A DNA stretch of 5,848 nucleotides from Chitinophagales bacterium (GTDB lineage Bacteria > Bacteroidota > Bacteroidia > Chitinophagales > Chitinophagaceae): positions 1 through 5,848 of the forward strand of contig JAATGW010000358.1 of NCBI GenBank assembly GCA_015654495.1, given 5' to 3'. Shown piece after piece: positions 1-5,848 of this stretch (its first letter is position 1; each line of letters starts with the position of its first letter). The notes under the pieces are model-generated. The model was not told where the DNA came from. It was given only the letters and a program-made list of their open reading frames with translations, and ran no database searches. The position numbers and the translations under genes were made by a program.

Positions 1-222
1 TATGAAAAAACAATTTCAATATTCCGGGAGCTCAAATCTGATATATACCAATTTGTAAATTCCTGTAAAATGATTTCTCCAAGAACTATTCAGGCTGAAA
101 TTTCTTTTCTGGATGAGTTTTATAAATTAATAGATGATAAAGAAAAACTGAATCGGGCTTTACTTTATCCTTGCGATAAAAACGGAACAGGAAATGTAGT
201 AATTAAGGGGTTGCAGAATTAA
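1..222 (+). CDS. C-terminal end of an unrecognised protein (5' end outside window)
   Basis: Frame 1 is open from the first base to TAA at 220-222, followed at once by an in-frame TAG (223-225). It encodes at least 73 residues beginning YEKTISIFRELKSD and ending VIKGLQN. The piece looks like a soluble, mostly helical tail: charged (K, D, E), with no membrane segment or signal peptide and two cysteines (about residues 22 and 57). I do not recognise a family. An ATG at 70-72 could start a much shorter product, but the frame stays open to the window edge, so a longer gene cut by the boundary is more likely. The overlapping frame starting at the ATG at 2-4 closes after 18 codons and is not credible. 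The 205-bp gap to the receptor, with its own promoter-like element, suggests this gene is not part of the receptor operon. Confidence 0.6.
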   Translation, partial: YEKTISIFRELKSDIYQFVNSCKMISPRTIQAEISFLDEFYKLIDDKEKLNRALLYPCDKNGTGNVVIKGLQN

Positions 223-318
223 TAGTTATCGTGTCCCCAATTTCCTGCGTATATATCCTCAAAATTCAATGATCTACTTCAGACCTCAATTCATTCTGAT
301 TTGCTGCATTTAGCAGTA

Positions 319-326
319 TAATTTTG
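319..326 (+). promoter_or_regulatory. Candidate Bacteroidota-type -7 promoter element for the receptor operon
   Basis: TAATTTTG matches the Bacteroidota primary-sigma -7 consensus TAnnTTTG exactly, and lies about 100 bases upstream of the receptor start. A TTTG at 300-303 could serve as the -33 element, but only 15 bases separate the two, shorter than the usual 17-23. The -33 assignment is therefore weak. Transcription would begin near 333 and leave an untranslated leader of roughly 95 bases. The motif is short and could occur by chance in AT-rich DNA. Confidence 0.4.
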
Positions 327-375
327 CAAATAGTTTCAGATGCATTGCAGTTCATATAAAAGTTAACAGATTAAA

Positions 376-399
376 TAATTCATACTTATAAATGAATTA
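376..399. repeat. 8-bp inverted repeat in the receptor leader
   Basis: TAATTCAT (376-383) and ATGAATTA (392-399) are perfect reverse complements around an 8-base spacer. The element ends 28 bases before the receptor's TTG start, inside the predicted untranslated leader. It could be a weak RNA hairpin or a dimeric regulator site. The right arm also contains a start-stop mini-frame (ATG AAT TAA, 392-400). The stem is almost all A/T, so chance is a serious alternative. Confidence 0.3.
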
Positions 400-427
400 A
401 ATTTCCGCCTCCAAAACGAAATAAGTC

Positions 428-2791
428 TTGCACAAACCGGCGCTGGCATATCTGCTATTTTTTGTAATTGCTTCATTAAATACCATCGGTCAGGTGCAAT
501 TTAAAGTGCAGGGCCGGGTTGTCGACTTCGACACGCGCCAACCAATAAAAGATGCATCAGTAGTTATCACCGAAAATCAGTCAGGAACTGTAACGAATGA
601 CAGTGGCTATTTTTCAATCAACGTTTATATGATTGAGGCCACATTACAGATTACAAATGTTGGTTACGCTTCCTATAGTAAGTCTTTGCGTTTAAATGTT
701 GAAAATAAATTTCTGGCGGTATCTCTCAAGAAACTTGCAAATGAAAAGCTTGACGAAGTTGTGGTCAATGCTTTTAAAGAAAAAATCAACGTGAATGCCA
801 CACAGATGAACGTTATAAAGCTGAATCCCGAAGCAATAAAACGTGCCCCACTTTTATTCGGAGAGCCGGATATCATCAGGGCTTTGATCCAGCAACCCGG
901 AGTTACCAGTCAGGGCGAAGCCGCGGGCTGATTTAATGTTCGGGGAGGCAATACAGATCAGAATCTGGTTTTACTGGATGGCGCTCCTTTGTTTAACACT
1001 TCACATCTTCTCGGCTTTTATACTTCAGTTAGTCCGGACGCTGTTCAGGACGCAACCTTGTACAAAGGAGGAATGCCTTCGGAATATGGAGGCAGAATTT
1101 CTTCCTTACTCAACATGCGTATCAAAAGCGGGTTCTCTGAAAAAATAAAATTTGCTACGGGTATCAGTCCGGTCAGTGTACGCCTTATGGCAAATGGACC
1201 GATTATAAAAGACAAACTTGTTTTTACAGCCGGAGTGAGGGTTGCTTATCCAAACTTTATTTTGAATCAGTTTCCCGGCACATTCGGAAACAGCCGTGCA
1301 TTCTTTTATGATGGGATTGGAAAGCTGGAATACCAGTTCAATGCTAAAAACAGGATAGGCATTACAGGATACACCAGCTATGATAAATTTAAATTTGATA
1401 CAGAAACAGAATACGAATGGCGTACAGATCTTGTTTCTTTGAATTACAGTTCGGATTTAAGTGAAAAGTTATCATTAAAAGTAAACGCGAATTACAGCAG
1501 GTACGGTTCACATATTAATAGCTTGCTTACAAAGTATGAATCGAAACTTGTTTCAACCATTGAGCAACGGCAGGCAAAAGCGACCTTTCAATATAAGGTA
1601 AACAATAAGCAAAGGTGGGAAGCTGGCGTCGATTATATTCACTATACAATTTCTCCCGGGACGCGGAACCCTTCATCGGATTCCAGTAACATCCTGCCAT
1701 TTTCTGTTGAAAAAGAACAGGGACGCGAACTCGCGGCATTTATAAACGCAGAATTTGATTTTACCGATAAAATTTCCCTGCAGGCGGGATTGCGTTATAC
1801 AAACTATAATTATCTGGGAGAAAAAAAAGTGTACAGCTATGAAGAAGGGGGACCACTCACCAGAGAAACTATAACAGATTCGACAGTGTATGGTAAAAAC
1901 GACAATATTCAACAGTACGGAGGTTTTGAACCAAGAATAACATTGAAGATCGGGATAACAGAAACCTTTTCTTTTAAAGCAAGCTATAACCGCGGGCAGC
2001 AATTCCTGCAATTGATCACCAACACCACCGCTATTTCACCTGTTGATTTCTGGAAACTCAGCGATAGTCATCTCAAATCGCAGTATGGCGATCAGTTTGC
2101 AGCGGGACTGTTTAAAAATTTTAATGCCGGCAAATACGAAGTTTCTCTTGAAGGTTATTATAAAAAAGCCAAAAATCTTCTGCAATATAAAGATGGAGCA
2201 AACCTTTTACTCAATCCTTATATTGAAACCGCCCTGCTCAATTCGCAAAGCAAAGGGTATGGTGTGGAATTCAGTCTTATAAAGAATACCGGTGTTGTGA
2301 CGGGGCAACTTAATTATACTTATTCGAGAACGAAAGTTCAGGTGCTTACAGCATTTGCCAATGAGAAAGTTAATGATGGAAATTATTATCCGGCAGATAC
2401 AGACAGGCCGCATAATTTTTCGATAACCTCCAGATTCAGACTTGGCAAAGGATGGAGTTTTAATGCAAACTTTGTATATGTCTCCGGCCGGCCTGCAACA
2501 TATCCTGATGGAACCTACTCCTATAATGGAACAATAATTACTGACTACTCGAAAAGAAATATGGATCGTTTACCGGCGAACCATCGTCTGGATATTGGAT
2601 TGTCATACGTTACCAAAAGATCGCCGGACCAGAAAAGATACAGCATGTGGAATATTTCAGTTTATAATGTTTATGGTTACGATAACGCCTACTCGATATA
2701 TTTTATAAGATACCATGATCGTTTGCAGTCCTACCAGCTTTCGGTGATCGACAGCGCAATACCTTCAATTACCTGGAACTATTATTTCTAA
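428..2791 (+). pseudogene. TonB-dependent outer-membrane receptor interrupted by an in-frame TGA
   Basis: This is one 788-codon frame, about the usual length for such receptors, broken only by TGA at codon 168. The start is TTG at 428: an in-frame TAA lies two codons upstream (422-424), and this start gives a convincing signal peptide (LAYLLFFVIASLNTIG, cleavage probably near residues 21-22). Residues about 26-102 form a carboxypeptidase-regulatory-like domain (VQGRVVDFDTRQPIKDASV). LDEVVV near 108-113 resembles a TonB box. The plug runs from about 130 to 236 and includes QQPGV, FNVRGGNTDQNLVLLDGAP and YKGGMPSEYGGRISS. The rest is a beta-barrel of alternating aromatic strands ending in WNYYF, with the terminal Phe typical of barrels inserted by the BAM machinery. 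If intact, it would import a substrate across the outer membrane using TonB energy, with the adjoining DUF4249 lipoprotein as partner. The substrate is unknown. With normal termination only 167 residues are made and no barrel forms. The TTG at 989 lies inside the plug and is not a believable start. Family assignment is firm; whether the gene is truly dead is not. Confidence 0.87.
929..931 (+). other. In-frame TGA replacing the conserved plug glycine
   Basis: The codons read GAA GCC GCG GGC TGA TTT AAT GTT CGG GGA GGC. Receptors of this family carry a GFNVRGG-type motif here, so the TGA occupies the position of a glycine and is one G-to-T change from GGA. The frame is the same before and after, so no indel is involved. 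No homopolymer or short tandem repeat adjoins it, which argues against slippage-based phase variation. A true nonsense mutation, a population variant in the assembly and a base-call error are the realistic explanations. Confidence 0.87.
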
Positions 2792-2792
2792 A

Positions 2793-3890
2793 ATGAAAAT
2801 TCTCAGACGATATATATCTTTTCTTCTTTTAATAGCATTGTCGGGAACTTCCTGCATCAAGGAAGTGAAAGTACCTTTACGTTTTGTGCCGGGCAGATTA
2901 GTTGTGGAAGGAATTATTTCTACAGATCCCGGGCCCCATAGTATCAGACTGAGTATGTCCGGAGATATTGGTTCGGGATTGCAGGTACCCGAAGAAAATC
3001 TTGTAAAAGATGCCCAGGTTCTTATAAGAGATGATCAGGGAAAAGTTATTAATCTTACACATACCGGATCGGGAATATATCAAACAGATTCCTCGGTATT
3101 GGGTGAGGTCGGGAGAACCTATACAGCGGATATAACATTAACCGATGGAAAAAAATATGTATCGAAACCTGAAAAGATAGCTCCGATTGTACCCATTGAC
3201 AGCTTTCAGATAAGGTTCTTACCCGATTTCTCTCCCACTTACCCGTCATACTTAAGAACTTACATTTACACAAGCGATCCGCCTGACCAGGAAAATTATT
3301 ATAAGTGGGAATTCTATAGTTATACACGCCGCAGGACCCTGGGTGTAGGTTGTGGTTTTGGATGTGTTATGCTTGAATATTGTTTGCAACGTATCAGCGA
3401 TAATGAATTACAAATACTGGCCGATGGTCCTATCAATGGAAATGATATAGTCAATCAGGGTATTGGCAACTCATATATTTTTTCTTATGGGAGTCATTTT
3501 TTTGATATTGCACAAGCTTCTATAACGAGAGAAGCCTATCAATACCTGCAATTGTATAAAGAACAGTCATCACGAACCGGCAGTGTACTCGACCCGCTTC
3601 CAGCATCCATACGCGGTAATATTGTAAGCGCTGATAACCCCGAGGAATTCGCACTGGGATTTTTTTCAGCTCGCTCGATAATTCATAAAAAAGTAATCGT
3701 AATCCCCCATGGTATTACGCAGTACCTGCTTGATATTTCTGCAGATGCTTTTTTTCTGAAGAAGTCAATTCCCTGTTATGATGCATATCCCAACACCCTT
3801 TACTATGATCCGCCTCCTGCAGATCAGGTACCTCCTCCGCCAGCATGGAACAACGCAGATACTGTTCGTGTCTATTGGAACTATCCCTGA
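2793..3890 (+). CDS. DUF4249-family outer-membrane lipoprotein, partner of the TonB receptor
   Basis: This 365-residue protein starts at an ATG one base after the receptor's TAA, so the two are co-transcribed and probably translationally coupled. No Shine-Dalgarno is visible, which is normal in Bacteroidota. Residues 1-20 are a lipoprotein signal (MKILRRYISFLLLIALSGTS) and Cys21 is the lipidated residue. The following IKEV partly matches the Bacteroidota lipoprotein export signal (X-K-[D/E]2), having only one acidic residue, which suggests a surface location. Family-like features are the RLVVEGIISTDPGPHSIRLS start, an immunoglobulin-like beta-rich segment (about 70-125), YYKWEF (169-174) and a PLPASIRGNI block (268-277). 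Cysteines 187, 191, 197 and 328 may form disulfides. The C-terminus is proline-rich (340-350). DUF4249 proteins usually sit beside receptors of this type, but their biochemical role is not established. The gene is intact although the receptor is interrupted, so it may be affected by polarity. Family call is confident; ligand unknown. Confidence 0.87.
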   Translation: MKILRRYISFLLLIALSGTSCIKEVKVPLRFVPGRLVVEGIISTDPGPHSIRLSMSGDIGSGLQVPEENLVKDAQVLIRDDQGKVINLTHTGSGIYQTDSSVLGEVGRTYTADITLTDGKKYVSKPEKIAPIVPIDSFQIRFLPDFSPTYPSYLRTYIYTSDPPDQENYYKWEFYSYTRRRTLGVGCGFGCVMLEYCLQRISDNELQILADGPINGNDIVNQGIGNSYIFSYGSHFFDIAQASITREAYQYLQLYKEQSSRTGSVLDPLPASIRGNIVSADNPEEFALGFFSARSIIHKKVIVIPHGITQYLLDISADAFFLKKSIPCYDAYPNTLYYDPPPADQVPPPPAWNNADTVRVYWNYP

Positions 3891-3910
3891 GTTCTGAAAT
3901 AAGAAAATTC

Positions 3911-3954
3911 AAATCTCAAACCGAAGATTTACTCAAATGTATTTGGTTAGATTT
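3911..3954. terminator. Possible weak bidirectional terminator between convergent genes
   Basis: AAATCT (3911-3916) plus AACC (3919-3922) can pair with GGTT (3945-3948) plus AGATTT (3949-3954). This gives a 10-bp stem with a 2-base bulge and a 22-base loop. A competing small hairpin pairs AAATCT with AGATTT at 3925-3930, and CAAATGTATTTG (3934-3945) is a short palindrome. The position, in the 70-bp gap where two genes converge, is right for a terminator. However, the stem is AT-rich and no clean U-tract follows, so this is tentative. Confidence 0.25.
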
Positions 3955-3960
3955 TCATTG

Positions 3961-5848
3961 TCAGTCTTTAATTCCCTTAGCGCTTCTGTCTTCAAATGCC
4001 GGCCTGGGATATAATACCCTTGGATTTGATTTGATGAGTTTCAATGCTTCTTCAACACCACGCAGCAATTGAGGGTCTTCACCTTTAGCCAGTTTTGCAG
4101 GATCATCCCAGATTTCGATTTCAGGGTTTATACCATATCCTTCTGCAAACCATTTTCCATCGGCACTGTATAATCGGGCGTCCGGTACCGTTATATAGCC
4201 ACCATCAATCATGCCATGCGTTGTTGCCGGCCCTACCAGAATGCCCAGTGTTCTTTCACCGATAATCGGTCCGAGTTTAAGTTGCTGAAATGCCCATGGA
4301 AATGCATCTCCGCCTGAACCAGCCCAACCATTGATCAGCATAACTTTCGGGCCGTTATTTGCTTTTACGGGCCATACAGTGATATCTGCATTTCTCCATG
4401 CAAGATTATATAAAACCGGCCTGTTCAGCATTTCAATAAACCGGTCTGCCAGCTGACCACCTGCATTAAATCGTTCATCAATCACAAAACCCTTTTTGTC
4501 AATCTGCGCATAGAACTGGCGCATAAGTTCTGTCTGTCCCTGAGTACCCGTATTCGGCATATACATATATCCAATCTGCCCGCCTGAAAGTTCTTCTACT
4601 TTTTTACGATTTCCCTCAATCCATTCCAGATGCCGTAACCTGGTTTCCTGCTGCGGTGTTAAGGTTGTTATAACCACTTCGCGCGCACCTTCCAGGCCGG
4701 GTTTACTATTGACTTTAAGTACGATTGTTTTTCCGGATGTTCCATCAAAAGAAGCGTACGGATCTTTTGAAGTGTCGATATTTTTCCCATTCACTGAAAT
4801 AAGATAGTCACCTTCTTTAACGCCAACTCCGGATATATCGAAAGGTGATCTGACTTCATTATCCCAGGCAGCCGGCCGAATTATTTTTTTCACCTTGTAC
4901 CCGTGCTCATCCTTTGCCCAATTGATTCCAAGAAATCCATGAACCCTGAAACTTGATTGTTCAATATCTCCCCCGCCTGCATAAGTATGCCCCGCACTTA
5001 GTTCTGAGATCATTTCAATTTGTATATTAGTCAGATCCCATCGCGTGATAGCGTTGTCAACTAATGCTCCATACTGTTTGCGGATAGCATTCCAATCAAC
5101 ACGATGCATATTCGGATCATAAAAGAAATCCCTGTACCTGCGCCATGTATCATTAAATATTTGTCTCCACTCCTCACGGGGGTACAAAACCATTTCCATT
5201 TCGCCGGTACGTAGAGTTTTTTCAAAACGCTGATCAGGAGCTGGTTTTACAATTCCATAACCGGATGGATTTCCTGTAAGCAGGGACTTTTTGTCGGCTG
5301 ACAATGCAAAGCCGCCTGCAGCAGACATCAATGTTTTTTCTTCCTTTTTTTCAAGATCAAAAACATAGATTGTTCCTGGCCCTGGTACAGCACCGGTGTT
5401 CGGAAAGCGCACATAAATTATTTTACCTTCCACAGCTGCCAGCTGACCATAATTTCCGGCTGTAACGGGAAGTATTTCCATACGTCCTTCAATACTTTCA
5501 GGCACTACTATGGATTCTGGTATTTTAGCTTTAGCAGTTTTTGAAGTATCAACAGGTTTTTTTGTGGAGGTATCCTGTTTAGTGCCTTCAGTAACTTTTA
5601 CTTCATCATTTTTTGGCAACAGCAGGGATTTCACTGTGGGGTCCAAAGTGGCAAAAGCAATCTGTGTGCTGTTCGGATATATCCATGTACCGTCGTTGCT
5701 ATAGGATGGATTAAAATTTCTGTCTGTCATGAAAAAAAGAAACTTTCCTGTGGGATCAAAAACCGGCCGGCTGTCATTATAAAACCCGGAGGTTGCCTGG
5801 GACAATTTTTTCTTTTCTATATTGTAAAGAAAGATTGCATCATTATGA
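3961..5848 (-). CDS. Tricorn-like S41 family peptidase with PDZ domain (N-terminus outside window)
   Basis: The minus-strand frame is open from the window edge (first full codon 5847-5845) to TGA at 3963-3961, giving 628 residues. The TTG at 5805 is not the start, because the frame continues upstream with HNDAIFLYNIEKKK. Bacterial Tricorn homologues are about 1,050-1,100 residues, so roughly 400-450 are missing. Residues 1 to about 190 are the end of the beta-propeller (RPVFDPTGKFLFFMTDRN, a WD40/PD40-type blade), interrupted by a Lys/Thr-rich linker near 81-112. The core begins near 220 (EEWRQIFNDTWRRYRDFFYD). The likely catalytic His287 (LSAGHTY) is encoded at 4987-4989. A PDZ domain covers about 302-382 (VKEGDYLISVNGK). 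The nucleophile Ser511 (WAGSGGDAF) is at 4315-4317 and Glu569 (FAEGYGINPE) at 4141-4143. Tricorn enzymes cut oligopeptides into short peptides. The bacterial forms in this phylum often carry signal peptides and may be periplasmic, but that end is not visible. The gene converges on the receptor operon and is probably independent of it. The visible part has no internal stop or frameshift. Confidence 0.9.
   Translation of the reverse strand, partial: HNDAIFLYNIEKKKLSQATSGFYNDSRPVFDPTGKFLFFMTDRNFNPSYSNDGTWIYPNSTQIAFATLDPTVKSLLLPKNDEVKVTEGTKQDTSTKKPVDTSKTAKAKIPESIVVPESIEGRMEILPVTAGNYGQLAAVEGKIIYVRFPNTGAVPGPGTIYVFDLEKKEEKTLMSAAGGFALSADKKSLLTGNPSGYGIVKPAPDQRFEKTLRTGEMEMVLYPREEWRQIFNDTWRRYRDFFYDPNMHRVDWNAIRKQYGALVDNAITRWDLTNIQIEMISELSAGHTYAGGGDIEQSSFRVHGFLGINWAKDEHGYKVKKIIRPAAWDNEVRSPFDISGVGVKEGDYLISVNGKNIDTSKDPYASFDGTSGKTIVLKVNSKPGLEGAREVVITTLTPQQETRLRHLEWIEGNRKKVEELSGGQIGYMYMPNTGTQGQTELMRQFYAQIDKKGFVIDERFNAGGQLADRFIEMLNRPVLYNLAWRNADITVWPVKANNGPKVMLINGWAGSGGDAFPWAFQQLKLGPIIGERTLGILVGPATTHGMIDGGYITVPDARLYSADGKWFAEGYGINPEIEIWDDPAKLAKGEDPQLLRGVEEALKLIKSNPRVLYPRPAFEDRSAKGIKD

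Noticed and set aside
929..931. Genetic code with TGA read as glycine (as in SR1/Gracilibacteria)
   Set aside because: The DUF4249 gene and the peptidase both end naturally at TGA. Reading TGA as Gly would extend the peptidase by 81 residues antisense through the end of the DUF4249 gene. No other in-frame TGA occurs in the four coding frames, and the gene families point to Bacteroidota.
929..967. Selenocysteine insertion at the TGA, with the small hairpin CAGAT-CAGA-ATCTG (954-967) as a SECIS element
   Set aside because: The family residue is glycine, not cysteine, in a structural plug motif with no redox role. The hairpin is only 5 bp and lacks the GU-type apical loop expected of a bacterial SECIS.
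936..1148. Overlapping plus-strand reading frame just after the TGA, suggesting a frameshift or separate small gene
   Set aside because: It lies in another frame than the receptor, and its translation matches no receptor motif. The receptor motifs continue in the original frame, so no frameshift is needed.
1673..2011. Minus-strand open frame of 112 codons, and similar short antisense frames within the receptor and lipoprotein genes
   Set aside because: These lie wholly inside strongly supported genes on the other strand and encode no recognisable domain. They are expected by-products of the codon use here.
989..2791. Independent gene for a 600-residue barrel protein starting at TTG 989
   Set aside because: The TTG encodes the Leu of the plug motif DGAPLFNTSHLLGF. 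Starting there removes the signal peptide and half the plug, and no signal peptide follows.
5510..5704. Plus-strand open frame opposite the peptidase propeller and linker
   Set aside because: It is antisense to a clear PD40/linker coding region and has no domain or promoter support.

Overview
The window looks like chromosomal DNA from a member of the Bacteroidota, possibly near Chitinophagaceae or Cytophagales, though the lineage within the phylum is a guess. The evidence is a TonB-dependent receptor with an N-terminal carboxypeptidase-regulatory-like domain, paired with a DUF4249 surface lipoprotein. In addition, a bacterial Tricorn-type S41 peptidase is present, Shine-Dalgarno sequences are absent, and a TAnnTTTG-type -7 promoter element lies upstream. 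Base composition is moderately AT-rich.

Layout: bases 1-222 hold the 3' end of an unrecognised plus-strand gene closed by tandem stops (TAA TAG). Bases 223-427 are an AT-rich intergenic leader with a candidate promoter element (319-326) and an 8-bp inverted repeat (376-399). Bases 428-2791 are one TonB-dependent receptor reading frame of 788 codons, interrupted at codon 168 by an in-frame TGA (929-931). One base after its stop codon, a DUF4249 lipoprotein gene (2793-3890) completes a two-gene operon. A 70-bp convergent gap (3891-3960), which may hold a weak terminator, separates the operon from the minus-strand Tricorn-like peptidase (3961-5848), whose N-terminal part lies beyond the right edge.

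Functionally, the receptor and lipoprotein would form an outer-membrane uptake unit: a 22-stranded TonB-powered barrel plus a surface-exposed lipid-anchored partner. The substrate cannot be read from the sequence. The Tricorn-like enzyme degrades peptides and faces the opposite way, so it is probably a separate transcription unit.

The most notable observation is the TGA in the receptor. It sits exactly where the plug-domain motif (GFNVRGG) normally has a glycine, and it differs from GGA by one base. Both flanks are in the same frame and otherwise intact. This points to a very recent nonsense mutation or a sequence error rather than two genes. A reassigned genetic code is argued against by the neighbouring genes. 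I see no sign of an undescribed defence, mobile or RNA-based system here.
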